Shown in pieces: positions 49,833 through 58,408 of a stretch of DNA of 64,000 nt. The notes under the pieces were generated by a model that saw only the letters and a program-made list of their open reading frames with translations, did no database searches and was not told the DNA's origin. How positions within the stretch are numbered: position 1 is the stretch's first letter; each line of letters begins with the position of its first letter. This DNA is from Pseudomonas paraeruginosa PA7 (GTDB lineage: Bacteria; Pseudomonadota; Gammaproteobacteria; Pseudomonadales; Pseudomonadaceae). The DNA lies in assembly GCF_000017205.1 (NCBI RefSeq), contig NC_009656.1, positions 1,120,001 through 1,184,000 on the forward strand, given 5' to 3'. A program made the translations under genes and the position numbers.

Positions 49833-50640
49833 TACCCTCGGACTCGCCGTCGCCAAGCCTGTCCCGCGCAAGCGGAGCCTGCCCGGCGACCGTCGGCGCT
49901 GGGCGGCCGGTGCCAGCGTGCTGGCCCTGGCCCTGCTGTGGTGGGCGGCGACCCATTTCGGCTGGGTCGACGTGCTGTTCCTGCCAGCGCCCGAACAGCT
50001 CTTCGAAGCCCTGCAACGGCTATGGCAGGAGGGTTACCTCGATGCCAGCCTGCTGCAACACGTCGGCACCAGCCTGCTGCGGGTGCTCCTGGCGCTCGGC
50101 GCGGCGGTGCTGACGGCGATCCCGCTGGGCGTGCTGATGGGCCTCAACCCCTTGGCCGGAGCGGCCCTCGATCCGCTGGTGGAGTTCTACCGGCCGATCC
50201 CGCCGTTGGCCTACCTGCCGCTGATCGTCATCTGGTTCGGCATCGGCGAGCTGAGCAAGGTGCTGCTGATCTACCTGGCGCTGTTCGCGCCGCTGCTGAT
50301 CGCTACCGCTGCCGGCGTGCGTCGCGTCGACCGATCGCGGGTGCAGGCGGTGCGCTGCCTGGGGGCCAGCCGCTGGCAGGTGGTGCGCTACGTGATCCTG
50401 CCGAGCGCCTTGCCGGAGGTCCTCACCGGCCTGCGCATCGCCCTCGGCGTCGGCTGGTCGACCCTGGTCGCCGCCGAGCTGATCGCGGCCAACCGCGGCC
50501 TCGGCTTCATGGTCCAGTCCGCCGCGCAATTCCTCGCCACCGATGTGGTGGTGGTCGGCATCCTGCTGATCGCCGCCGTCGCCCTGGCCTTCGAACTGGG
50601 GCTGCGCTGGGTCCAGCGGCGCTTCGCCGCCTGGGGTTGA
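49822..50640 (+). CDS. tauC: Taurine ABC transporter, permease
   Basis: TauC is the membrane subunit of the taurine importer. The 272-residue protein has about six membrane helices starting with ASVLALALLWWAATHFGW. The permease EAA-like loop is GVRRVDRSRVQAVRCLGASRWQVVRYVILPSALPEVLTGLRIALG. The line ELIAANRGLGFMVQSAAQFLATDVV is typical for SsuC/TauC proteins. The ATG at 49822 lies inside the tauB tail, giving translational coupling. It is followed by a 109-nt gap with two hairpins before tauD. Confidence 0.95.
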   Translation: MPTDTLGLAVAKPVPRKRSLPGDRRRWAAGASVLALALLWWAATHFGWVDVLFLPAPEQLFEALQRLWQEGYLDASLLQHVGTSLLRVLLALGAAVLTAIPLGVLMGLNPLAGAALDPLVEFYRPIPPLAYLPLIVIWFGIGELSKVLLIYLALFAPLLIATAAGVRRVDRSRVQAVRCLGASRWQVVRYVILPSALPEVLTGLRIALGVGWSTLVAAELIAANRGLGFMVQSAAQFLATDVVVVGILLIAAVALAFELGLRWVQRRFAAWG

Positions 50641-50670
50641 GCGCGAGAGTCCCGAGTCATCATTCCCGAA

Positions 50671-50723
50671 CCGGCCTTCACCCTTGCGGCGAAGGCCGGA
50701 GCGAGGGCGCGCAGGGCGCGCCC
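50671..50723 (+). repeat. Two adjacent hairpins in the tauC-tauD gap
   Basis: CCGGCCTTC/GAAGGCCGG (50671-50679 and 50691-50699) and GGGCGCGC/GCGCGCCC (50705-50712 and 50716-50723) are perfect stems of 9 and 8 bp. No T-run follows either. They may stabilise the tauABC mRNA or reduce read-through into tauD. Confidence 0.5.
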
Positions 50724-50749
50724 GCAACCTGCCCGACGAGTAGCACGAC

Positions 50750-51583
50750 ATGAGCCTGACCATCCAACCCATCAGCCCGGCCCTGGGCGCCATCGTTTCC
50801 GGCATCGACCTCGCCGCGCCGCTCGACGACGGCGGCCAGCGGGCCATCGAGCAGGCCCTGCTCGACCACCAGGTGCTGTTCTTCCGCGACCAATCTCTGG
50901 AGCCGAAGAGCCAGGCGCGCTTCGCCGCCCACTTCGGCGATCTGCACATCCACCCGATCTACCCCAGCGTGGCGGAGCAACCGGAGGTCATCGTCCTCGA
51001 TACCGCGGTCACCGACGTGCGCGACAATGCCATCTGGCACACCGACGTGACCTTCCTCGAGACCCCGGCGCTGGGGGCCGTGCTCGTCGCCAAGCAATTG
51101 CCGCCGTACGGCGGCGACACCCTCTGGGCGAGCAGCACGGCGGCCTACGAGGCGCTGTCGGCGCCGCTGCGGCGTCTGCTGGACGGCCTCACGGCGACCC
51201 ACGACATCGGCAAGTCCTTCCCCCGCGAGCGCTTCGGCGTCACCGAGGCCGACCTGGCGCGCCTGGAGGAGGCCCGCCTGAAGAATCCGCCGCGCTCGCA
51301 TCCGGTGGTGCGCACCCATCCGGTCACCGGGCGCAAGGGCCTGTTCGTCAGCGATGGCTTCACCACCCGCATCAACGAACTGGAGCCGGCCGAGAGCGAT
51401 GCGCTGCTGAAGTTCCTCTTCGCCCATGCCACGCGACCCGAATTCACCGTGCGCTGGCGCTGGCAGGAAAACGACGTGGCGTTCTGGGACAACCGTGTGA
51501 CCCAGCATTACGCCGTGGACGATTACCGGCCGCAGCGGCGGGTGATGCACCGCGCCACCATTCTCGGCGACAGGCCGTTCTGA
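50750..51583 (+). CDS. tauD: Taurine dioxygenase
   Basis: TauD is the Fe(II)/2-oxoglutarate-dependent enzyme that oxidises taurine, releasing sulfite and aminoacetaldehyde. The 277-residue protein has the 2-His-1-carboxylate facial triad: His97 and Asp99 in WHTDVTFLE and His253 in [18 protein letters not shown], with the 2-oxoglutarate-binding Arg near residue 264. Length and register match E. coli TauD (His99, Asp101, His255). It follows tauABC after a structured 109-nt gap, and a GATCCGCGC hairpin begins within its stop codon. Confidence 0.96.
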   Translation: MSLTIQPISPALGAIVSGIDLAAPLDDGGQRAIEQALLDHQVLFFRDQSLEPKSQARFAAHFGDLHIHPIYPSVAEQPEVIVLDTAVTDVRDNAIWHTDVTFLETPALGAVLVAKQLPPYGGDTLWASSTAAYEALSAPLRRLLDGLTATHDIGKSFPRERFGVTEADLARLEEARLKNPPRSHPVVRTHPVTGRKGLFVSDGFTTRINELEPAESDALLKFLFAHATRPEFTVRWRWQENDVAFWDNRVTQHYAVDDYRPQRRVMHRATILGDRPF

Positions 51584-51602
51584 TCCGCGCCGGGCGCGGA
51601 TC
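51582..51602 (+). terminator. Hairpin at the tauD stop
   Basis: GATCCGCGC and GCGCGGATC pair perfectly over 9 bp around CGG, starting at the second base of the tauD stop codon. There is no T-run, so it is a terminator-like or 3'-end-protecting structure. Confidence 0.45.
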
Positions 51603-51732
51603 CGTGCTGCAACTGTCCGTTCCGCCAGCTTTCCCTCTCGAAAAGGTCGCCTCTGCGACATTCGCTGTCGTGTCCCCGCGCGTCGCACTCGCCTAAGCTT
51701 GGCGGGTCCAATTGTTTCGAGAGTTTTCATCC

Positions 51733-53769
51733 ATGCAAGAACGCATCCCGGATGAGCTGACCCTGCCGGAGCTCACCCTGCGAGGCCTGATCCTCGGTGC
51801 GCTGATCACCGTGGTCTTCACCGCTTCCAACGTCTACCTCGGGCTGAAGGTCGGCCTGACCTTCGCCTCGTCGATCCCGGCGGCGGTGATCTCGATGGCG
51901 GTGCTGCGCTACTTCACCGGCGCCAACATCCTCGAGAACAACATGGTGCAGACCCAGGCCTCGGCGGCCGGCACCCTGTCCTCGATCATCTTCATCCTTC
52001 CCGGCCTGCTGATGATCGGCTACTGGAGTGGCTTCCCGTTCTGGCAGACCGCGGCGATCTGCTCCATCGGCGGCATCCTCGGGGTGCTCTACACCATTCC
52101 GTTGCGCCGGGTGATGGTGGTGCAGAGCGAACTGCCCTATCCGGAAGGCGTGGCGGCGGCGGAAATCCTCCGCGTCGGCAGTGATGGCGGCGAGCCGGAG
52201 GAGGGCGCCGCCGCGCCTCGCGACGACGGCCGCGCGCCCGGCCTGCGCGACATCCTCGGCGGCGGCCTGGTGGCGGCGCTGTTCAGCCTGTGCAGCAGCG
52301 GCTTCAAGGTCTTCGCCGAAGGCTTCAGCGTCTGGCTGAGCGCCGGGCAGGCAGCATTCCGCCTGTCCACCGGTTTCTCCCTGGCGCTGGTCGGCGCCGG
52401 CTACCTGATGGGCATCACCGCTGGCATCGCGATTCTCGTCGGCGTGGTGATCTCCTGGGGCGTCGCGGTACCGCTGCTGACCGTCAACAGCCTGCCGGCC
52501 GACGGCCAGAGCCTGGCGGACCTGGCTTCCCAGCTATGGAGTTCGCAGGTGCGTTTCCTCGGCGCCGGGACCATCGGCGTGGCCGCGCTGTGGACCCTGG
52601 CGACCCTGTTCAAGCCCATGGTCCGTGGCGTCTGGGCGTCCCTCGGGGCGGTACGCGGCAACGCCCGGGCGAGCGGCCAGCGCACCGAGCTGGACATGCC
52701 GGCCAGGTGGATCCTGCTGATCGTCGGCGCATTGCTGGTGTCGCTGACCGCGGTCTTCGGGTATTTCCTCGGCGAGGCCGCGCCGGACATGGCGCGGCCG
52801 GCGTTCTGGAGCCTGGTCGCGGTGTGCGTGGTGTTCGCCTTCTTCTTCGGCTTCCTGATCGCCGCCGCCTGTGGCTACATGGCCGGCCTGGTCGGCTCGT
52901 CGAGCAGTCCGATCTCCGGGATCGGGATCATCGCGGTGATCCTGGTGTCGCTGCTGATCCTTGCCTTCGGCAGCGTCGAGGGCGACCTGCTGCAGCGCCA
53001 GGGCGGCAAGCTGGCGATCGCCCTGGCGCTGTTCACCACCTCGGTGGTGCTGGCCATCGCGGCGATTTCCAACGACAACCTGCAGGACCTCAAGACCGGC
53101 TACCTGGTCGGCGCCACTCCCTGGCGCCAGCAGGTCGCGCTGATCGTCGGCTGCATCGTCGGCGCGCTGGTGATCCCGCCGGTGCTGGAACTGCTCTATG
53201 GCGCCTATGGTTTCACCGGCACCCTGCCGCGTGACGGCATGGATCCGAACCAGGCGCTGGCGGCGCCGCAGGCGACCTTGCTGACGGCGATCGCCAGCGG
53301 GATTTTCCACGATGCGCTGAACTGGAACATGATCCTGATCGGCGTCGTGCTCGGTATCGCCCTGATCCTCGTCGACCTGCTCCTGCGCCGCACCGGCAAG
53401 GCCTGCCTGCCGGTGCTGGCGGTGGGCCTGGGGATCTACCTGCCGCCGACCATCGGCATGACCCTGGTGGTCGGCGCGCTGCTTTCCTGGCTGCTGGAAA
53501 ACGCCCTGAAGAAGCGCGCGGCGGCGGCCGGGACCGACCCGGAAAGCTACGCCGAAGTGCCGAAGCGGCGCGGCGTGCTGCTGGCCTCGGGACTCATCGT
53601 CGGCGAGAGCCTGATGGGCATCCTTCTCGCCGGGGTGATCGGCACCACCGGCGAGGACGCGCCGCTGGCGCTGGTCGACGCCGGCTTCGCCGGCACCGCC
53701 CAGTGGCTGGGGCTGGCGGTATTCGTCGCGGTCTGCGTGCTGTTCTACCGGCGCGTGCTGGCGCGCTGA
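51733..53769 (+). CDS. OPT-family oligopeptide transporter
   Basis: This is a 678-residue integral membrane protein with about fifteen hydrophobic segments. The N-terminus LTLRGLILGALITVVFTASNVYLGLKVGLTFASSIPAAVISMAVLR, with the NVYLGLKVG motif, is diagnostic of the OPT superfamily, bacterial subgroup. SSSPISGIGIIAVIL is a second conserved region. Members import small peptides or metal chelates, and the substrate here is unknown. The ATG at 51733 is used; a TTG seven codons upstream lacks a ribosome binding site. It stands alone between tauD and the convergent betT3. Confidence 0.92.
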   Translation: MQERIPDELTLPELTLRGLILGALITVVFTASNVYLGLKVGLTFASSIPAAVISMAVLRYFTGANILENNMVQTQASAAGTLSSIIFILPGLLMIGYWSGFPFWQTAAICSIGGILGVLYTIPLRRVMVVQSELPYPEGVAAAEILRVGSDGGEPEEGAAAPRDDGRAPGLRDILGGGLVAALFSLCSSGFKVFAEGFSVWLSAGQAAFRLSTGFSLALVGAGYLMGITAGIAILVGVVISWGVAVPLLTVNSLPADGQSLADLASQLWSSQVRFLGAGTIGVAALWTLATLFKPMVRGVWASLGAVRGNARASGQRTELDMPARWILLIVGALLVSLTAVFGYFLGEAAPDMARPAFWSLVAVCVVFAFFFGFLIAAACGYMAGLVGSSSSPISGIGIIAVILVSLLILAFGSVEGDLLQRQGGKLAIALALFTTSVVLAIAAISNDNLQDLKTGYLVGATPWRQQVALIVGCIVGALVIPPVLELLYGAYGFTGTLPRDGMDPNQALAAPQATLLTAIASGIFHDALNWNMILIGVVLGIALILVDLLLRRTGKACLPVLAVGLGIYLPPTIGMTLVVGALLSWLLENALKKRAAAAGTDPESYAEVPKRRGVLLASGLIVGESLMGILLAGVIGTTGEDAPLALVDAGFAGTAQWLGLAVFVAVCVLFYRRVLAR

Positions 53770-53898
53770 GGGATTCGCGGCTGCAAGCAGAGGGGAGGCC
53801 GCTAGCGTCATTGCCCGCGCTCAGGCCGGCTGCCCCTCCCTTCAGGGACAGGGCTGGGAGAGGAGGCGGCACGACCTGCGCGCCCCCTTTGCGTACGC

Positions 53899-55914
53899 TC
53901 AACGCACCAGGTGAAGGAATTGCAGGTGCCGCTCGTACTGGTCGAGCATGTCGTTGATGATCTGCTCCCTGGTGTAGCCCATCAGGTCGTAGTCCTGGCT
54001 GCCCTCGGCGAGGTGCACCTCGGCGCGGAAGTAACGGCGGTTCTTCAGGTGCAGGCCGCCCATGCCGGCGCGGGCGAAGGATGGGGTGAAGTAGCCGCGC
54101 ATCAGCACCTGGTAGAGGAAGCGGTGCTGTTCACCATGGCCGATCTCCAGGCTCAGCGAGGCGTTGCCCGGGTCGAGCTGGGCGTCCACCGCCAGGCCCT
54201 TCTCGCGGAACACTTCGGAGACTTCGCTGATCGCCGGGCGTACCACGTCGTTCATGAAGCGATACACCTCGTCCCGCGAGGGGAAGTGCACCGCCTGCGA
54301 AAGGCGCCGCTTCCAGCCGCCGGAGCGCTTGCCGTTGCCGCTCATCAGCGGCGCCAGGGAGTGGGTTCGCGCGCGTTGCCGCTGCGATTCCAGGTAGAAG
54401 GCCTTGTGCAGGCCCCACATCATCAGCAGCAGGATCAGCGAGAAGGGCAGCGAGGTCAGCACCACCGCCGACTTCAGCGCGTCGATGCTGCCGGCGAACA
54501 GCAGCCCGCCGGTGACCAGCGCGGTGACCGAGCCCCAGAACACCCGTAGCCACTTCGGCCCGTCGTCGTCGGCGTTGCCGCCGTGGGCGGAGAGGGTGGA
54601 CAGGACCACGGTCCCGGAATCCGCCGAGGTGACGAAGAAGACGAAGCTGACCAGTACCGTGACGGTGATCACCGTGCGGCTCCAGGGATAGTTCTGGAGC
54701 ATCTGGTAGAGCGCCATCGACGGTTGCTCGATGGCCACCCGACCGAGCTCGCTGGCGCCGCCGAGGGCCTGGTCGAGGGCGCTGTTGCCGAAGATCGACA
54801 TCCACGCCAGGGTGAAGCCGAGCGGGATGAACAGCACGCCGAAGACGAATTCGCGGATCGTCCGGCCGCGCGAGATGCGCGCGATGAACAGGCCGACGAA
54901 GGGCGCCCAGGCGATCCACCAGGCCCAGTAGAACACCGTCCACGAGCCCAGCCAGTCGCTCGGGCCGCCGTAGGCGTAGAGGTCGAAGCTCTTGCCCGGC
55001 AGGTGGCCGAGATAGTCGCCGACGTTCTGCACCAGGGTGTTGAGCAGGTGCTGGGTCGGCCCGGCGAACAGCACGAACAGCAGCAGGCTGCAGGCCAGCA
55101 GCATGTTGATATCGGAGAGGATGCGGATGCCTTTGTCGACCCCGGAGATCGCCACCGAGATCGCCGCGCCCATCATCAGCGCGATGAGCACCATCTGCAC
55201 CGGGTGGGTGTGCGGGATGGCGTAGAGGTAGTCCAGTCCTGAGTTGAGCTGGAGTACGCCGAAGCCCATGTCGGCGCCGAGGCCGAACACCGTGGCGATG
55301 ATGCCGAAGCAGTCCACGGTGTAGCCGATCGGCCCGTTGATCCGCTTGCCGATCAGCGGGTAGAGCGCCGAGCGCAGGGCCAGCGGCAGGTTGTGGCGAT
55401 AGGCGAAATAGGCCAGGGCCATCGCCACCAGGGCGAACACCCCCCAGCCGTGCAGGCCCCAGTGCAGGAACAGCAGTTCCATGGCCTGCCGCGCGGCTTC
55501 CTGGGTACCGGCCTCGCCTTGCGGCGGTTGGAGGAAGTGGGTCAGCGGCTCGGACACGCAGAAGAAGAACAGGGTGATGCTGATGCCGGCCGCGAACAAC
55601 ATGCCGGCCCAGGACAGGTAGCTGAATTCCGGTTCGTCGTGGTCGGCGCCGAGCTTGATCTTGCCGTAGCCGGAGAGCGCGGTGACGACCACGAAGATCA
55701 GGTACAGGGTCATCGCCAGCAGGTAGTACCAGCCGACGGTCTGCGAGGCCCAGGTCTGCGCGGCCAGCAGCCATTCGCCGGCGCGCTGGGGAAAGCCTAT
55801 GACCACCGTGGCGAACAGCAGGATCAGGACCGCCGCGCCGTAGAACACCGGTGGGTTCATGCGGATCGGCGGGGGCGTGGCGGGGGTAGTGGAGGGCGAT
55901 TGTGCGTCAGTCAA
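53899..55914 (-). CDS. betT3: BCCT choline/betaine transporter BetT3-like, TTG start
   Basis: This is a secondary choline transporter of the BCCT family, 671 residues long. It has twelve membrane helices over residues 20-520, including the tryptophan-rich FYWAWWIAWAPFVGLFIARISRGRTIREF motif, and a long cytoplasmic C-terminal domain (about 520-671) of the type that senses osmolarity in BetT. The locus corresponds to betT3 (PA3933) as I recall. The start is TTG at 55914: GAGGAGA lies about 11 nt upstream, while the first ATG (55860) has no ribosome binding site. A partly palindromic GAACG-TTGATC region upstream (55940-55975) may be a BetI-type site. Confidence 0.9.
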   Translation of the reverse strand: MTDAQSPSTTPATPPPIRMNPPVFYGAAVLILLFATVVIGFPQRAGEWLLAAQTWASQTVGWYYLLAMTLYLIFVVVTALSGYGKIKLGADHDEPEFSYLSWAGMLFAAGISITLFFFCVSEPLTHFLQPPQGEAGTQEAARQAMELLFLHWGLHGWGVFALVAMALAYFAYRHNLPLALRSALYPLIGKRINGPIGYTVDCFGIIATVFGLGADMGFGVLQLNSGLDYLYAIPHTHPVQMVLIALMMGAAISVAISGVDKGIRILSDINMLLACSLLLFVLFAGPTQHLLNTLVQNVGDYLGHLPGKSFDLYAYGGPSDWLGSWTVFYWAWWIAWAPFVGLFIARISRGRTIREFVFGVLFIPLGFTLAWMSIFGNSALDQALGGASELGRVAIEQPSMALYQMLQNYPWSRTVITVTVLVSFVFFVTSADSGTVVLSTLSAHGGNADDDGPKWLRVFWGSVTALVTGGLLFAGSIDALKSAVVLTSLPFSLILLLMMWGLHKAFYLESQRQRARTHSLAPLMSGNGKRSGGWKRRLSQAVHFPSRDEVYRFMNDVVRPAISEVSEVFREKGLAVDAQLDPGNASLSLEIGHGEQHRFLYQVLMRGYFTPSFARAGMGGLHLKNRRYFRAEVHLAEGSQDYDLMGYTREQIINDMLDQYERHLQFLHLVR

Positions 55915-55939
55915 AACAGGCTGGTCTCCTCGTCCTTAA

Positions 55940-55973
55940 TTTGATCAAGCGTTCAATATAAACACGATCAAGG
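55940..55973 (-). promoter_or_regulatory. Possible BetI-type operator before betT3
   Basis: On the minus strand the AT-rich segment reads CTTGATC, then TATTGAACG, then CTTGATCAA. ATTGAACG matches a BetI half-site as I remember it, but the second half is imperfect. It lies 26-60 nt upstream of the TTG start. Confidence 0.3.
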
Positions 55974-56050
55974 GCCGCGGAGCCAATCCTTCGGACGTAT
56001 GGATCCCCTCGGCGGGGCGCTTTTTCCCGCACGTTCGCCGAAGGTTTTCC

Positions 56051-57025
56051 TCAGTTCGCCACCAGTCCAAGGCGCAGCCTGGCGGCCTGCGCATCCCCTC
56101 CGGCCTGCTCGGTAGCCAACTGCAGGAGCAGGGCCTGGACCTGCTCCAGGGACGGCGCACCTGGCTGGCCGAGCAGGCGCCTTACACCAGCCAGAGAAGG
56201 GTCTGGCGTCGCGCCGCCAAAATTCAGATGTTGCGGTAGGATTTCATCCCGTCCGCTGACCAGCAGGGCGAAGTGGACGACGTTTTCCAGTTCGCGGATG
56301 TTGCCGGGCCAGGGATAGCGCTCGAGGACCTCCTGGGTCTCCACGCCGATCACCGGCACCGGGAGTTCCAGGCGCTGGGCATAGACGCCGACGAAGTATT
56401 CCGCCAGCGGCAGGATGTCGCCGGGCCGCTCGCGCAGCGGCGGCAGGCTCAGGCGGCCGTCGTGCAGGTATTGCCGCAGGCCTTCGAGGAACTTGCCGGC
56501 ACGCACCGCCTGGTTCAGGTCGACGCTGGTGGCGGTGACCAGGCGCACGTCGTGGGGCAGCGGCTGCTGCGCGCCGACCCGCAGCACCTCGCGTTCCTCC
56601 AGCGTTTGCAGCAGCTTGGCCTGCAGGGCCAGCGGCAGGTCGGCGATCTCGTCCAGGTACAGGGTGCCGCCGTTGGCCGAACCGAACCAGCCGGCGCGGC
56701 TGCCGACCGGGCCGTTATGGGCGCCGGGGGCGTAGCCGAACAGCTCGGCTTCGGCGTGGTTGCTACTGAGGGCGCTGCAACTGACCGCGACGAACAGCCC
56801 GGCGCGTTCGCTGTGGCGGTGGATCTGCCGGGCGAGCAGTTCCTTGCCGGTGCCGGTCTCGCCTTCGATCAGCACCGGCTGGCTCTGCGGCGCTAGGCGC
56901 TCGAGTTCTTCGCGGACCCGGTGCGAGCGCGGGTCGAAGAACACCAGGGCCTTGGCGCGGATGCTCAGCGGACTGCGATCGGCGTCGGGGAAGGTCAGGG
57001 GCGCGGGGTGTGGTTTCTCGCTCAT
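56051..57025 (-). CDS. Degenerate sigma-54 activator-like protein (SfnR-like)
   Basis: This is a 324-residue AAA+ protein of the enhancer-binding class. Walker A is GETGTGKE (residues 55-62), Walker B GTLYLDEIADL (119-129), and the arginine-finger region LPPLRERPGDILPL is present. The sigma-54-contacting GAFTGA loop reads GAHNGP at residues 101-106. The C-terminus stops at AQAARLRLGLVAN, so the second helix of the Fis-type HTH is missing. The locus corresponds to the gene called sfnR1 or a probable regulator in PAO1. It has no receiver or other input domain. It lies downstream of the MetQ-like gene on the same strand, after a terminator. Confidence 0.85.
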   Translation of the reverse strand: MSEKPHPAPLTFPDADRSPLSIRAKALVFFDPRSHRVREELERLAPQSQPVLIEGETGTGKELLARQIHRHSERAGLFVAVSCSALSSNHAEAELFGYAPGAHNGPVGSRAGWFGSANGGTLYLDEIADLPLALQAKLLQTLEEREVLRVGAQQPLPHDVRLVTATSVDLNQAVRAGKFLEGLRQYLHDGRLSLPPLRERPGDILPLAEYFVGVYAQRLELPVPVIGVETQEVLERYPWPGNIRELENVVHFALLVSGRDEILPQHLNFGGATPDPSLAGVRRLLGQPGAPSLEQVQALLLQLATEQAGGDAQAARLRLGLVAN

Positions 57026-57109
57026 GGGTAACTCCTTGACGGCACGGGGCGCCTCCAGCGCCTGCGCCGCGACGACGACCGGGACGGCTGCGGGCGGGGA
57101 CCGTTCCGG

Positions 57110-57147
57110 AAAAAGAAACGCCGGTGCAAGTCATGCGACACCGGCGT
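57110..57147 (-). terminator. Intrinsic terminator after the MetQ-like gene
   Basis: On the minus strand ACGCCGGTG, a 12-nt loop and CACCGGCGT form a nine-pair stem followed by TTCTTTTT. It lies 47 nt after the stop of the MetQ-like gene. Confidence 0.85.
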
Positions 57148-57194
57148 GAACAAGGGGCGCTGCAACGGCGCCCAGCGTGGGAGTCGAGGTAGGA

Positions 57195-57974
57195 TCAGAA
57201 GGCCGGAACCACCGCGCCGTCATATTTCTTCTCGATGAAGGCTTTCACTTCCGGGCTGGTCAGCGCGGCGGAAAGCTTCTTCAGGGCGTCGCTGTCCTTG
57301 TTGTCGGGGCGCGCCACCAGGTAGTTGACGTAGGGTGAGTCGCGGTCCTCGAGGATCAGTGCGTCCTTCGCCGGGTTGAGCTTGGCTTCCAGTGCATAGT
57401 TGGTATTGATCAGATCCAGGTCGACCTGGTCCAGCACGCGCGGCAGCAGGGCCGATTCGAGCTCCTTGAACTTCAGGTTCTTCGGGTTCTCGGCGATGTC
57501 CCTGGGCGTGGCCAGGGCGTTGTTCGGGTCCTTCAGCTTGAGCAGGCCGGCTTTCTGCAACAGCAGCAGGGCGCGCCCGCTGTTGCTGCCTTCGTTAGGG
57601 ATGGCGACGGTGGCGCCTTCGGGCAGGTCGGCCAGTGACTTGTATTTCCTCGAATAGCCGCCGAAGGGCTCGACGTGCACGCCGACCACGGTGACCAGGT
57701 TGGTGCCCTTGCCTTTGTTGAAGTTCTCCAGGTACGGCAGGGTCTGGAAGTAGTTGGCGTCCAGGCGTTTCTCGGCGACCTGCACGTTGGGCTGCACGTA
57801 GTCGGTGAACACCTTGATCTGCAGGTCGACGCCTTCCTTGGCCAGGGTCGGCTTGATCAGCTCGAGGATTTCCGCGTGGGGGACCGGAGTGGCGGCGACG
57901 ATGAGCTTTTCCGCGGCGCTGGCGGACACGCTGATGACGGAGGCCAGGGCGGTCAGCAGAAGCAATTTTTTCAT
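57195..57974 (-). CDS. MetQ/NlpA-family substrate-binding protein
   Basis: This is a 259-residue exported protein of the NlpA/MetQ family. Family segments are LIVAATPVPHAEILE, YFQTLPYLENFN, VEPFGGYSRKYKSLADLPEGATVAIPNEGSNSGRALLLLQKAGLL and INTNYALEA. It probably binds methionine or another sulfur amino acid. The signal peptide ends SVSASAAEK with no cysteine, so unlike classical MetQ it should be soluble rather than a lipoprotein. No metN or metI lies beside it. The upstream region is very AT-rich with a perfect 16-bp palindrome, which fits regulation by sulfur status. Confidence 0.9.
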   Translation of the reverse strand: MKKLLLLTALASVISVSASAAEKLIVAATPVPHAEILELIKPTLAKEGVDLQIKVFTDYVQPNVQVAEKRLDANYFQTLPYLENFNKGKGTNLVTVVGVHVEPFGGYSRKYKSLADLPEGATVAIPNEGSNSGRALLLLQKAGLLKLKDPNNALATPRDIAENPKNLKFKELESALLPRVLDQVDLDLINTNYALEAKLNPAKDALILEDRDSPYVNYLVARPDNKDSDALKKLSAALTSPEVKAFIEKKYDGAVVPAF

Positions 57975-58111
57975 TCCTAGATCCTTGTAGGGCTGTTTCC
58001 GCTGCGGTGCGCAAGGCGGGAGTCGAGTTGCCGGGGCCGGAAGGGCGGGTCTGGAGGGAGATTAGCGATTCTTTTTATTCCATAAAAATATTATTTGTTT
58101 ATTTTTATATT

Positions 58112-58127
58112 CATTATTTGAATAATG
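58112..58127. promoter_or_regulatory. 16-bp palindrome before the MetQ-like gene
   Basis: CATTATTTGAATAATG is a perfect palindrome of 7-bp arms around TG. It lies 138 nt upstream of the MetQ-like ATG, at the edge of an AT-rich island. It is a candidate activator site. Confidence 0.5.
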
Positions 58128-58142
58128 AGCGGCTGAGGCAAT

Positions 58143-58156
58143 TTGTCTCGCGACAA
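58143..58156. promoter_or_regulatory. TTGTC-N4-GACAA inverted repeat upstream of cioA
   Basis: The repeat has the spacing of an Anr/FNR-type box (TTGAT-N4-ATCAA) but differs at the fourth and fifth bases of each half. It lies 253 nt upstream of cioA. Confidence 0.3.
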
Positions 58157-58408
58157 CCGACCACAGCGGGACGGTCTAGGCTAACGGGTAAGATTTTCGT
58201 ACCGGATTGCTCTGCATCAAGGCGGGCAGGCCGGGAATCTGCTTGCGACCCTTCCCGCACTCCTGCCGGCCAGGGCTGCGGTCGCTTTCCAATGACAAGA
58301 ACGATAGCTGAAGGATGTGTTCCAAAGCCTTGCGCGAACGGCGCGCGAGGAAGCACGGCCGAATCCGCACGTAAGCCGGAAGGGCCGAGAACCTGAAGAG
58401 GAGTTGCC

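Larger units (their letters stand above)
57975..58408. other. Divergent control region of the MetQ-like gene and cioA
   Basis: This 434-nt region holds an AT-rich island (58072-58127) ending in the palindrome at 58112-58127, on the metQ side. A TTGTC-TCGC-GACAA inverted repeat (58143-58156) and about 230 nt of normal composition follow on the cioA side. I see no gene in it. A minus-strand open frame (58114-58494) and a plus-strand one (58007-58396) have no domains and are rejected. Confidence 0.6.

Noticed and set aside
53820-53865. Imperfect GCCCCTCCC/GGGAGAGG repeat between OPT and betT3 genes
   Set aside because: The pairing is interrupted and no T-run follows. It may be a degenerate intergenic repeat but is too weak to call.
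56001-56025. Plus-strand terminator-like CCCC-GGGG plus T-run before betT3
   Set aside because: The stem is only 4 bp, and no plus-strand gene lies upstream in that gap.
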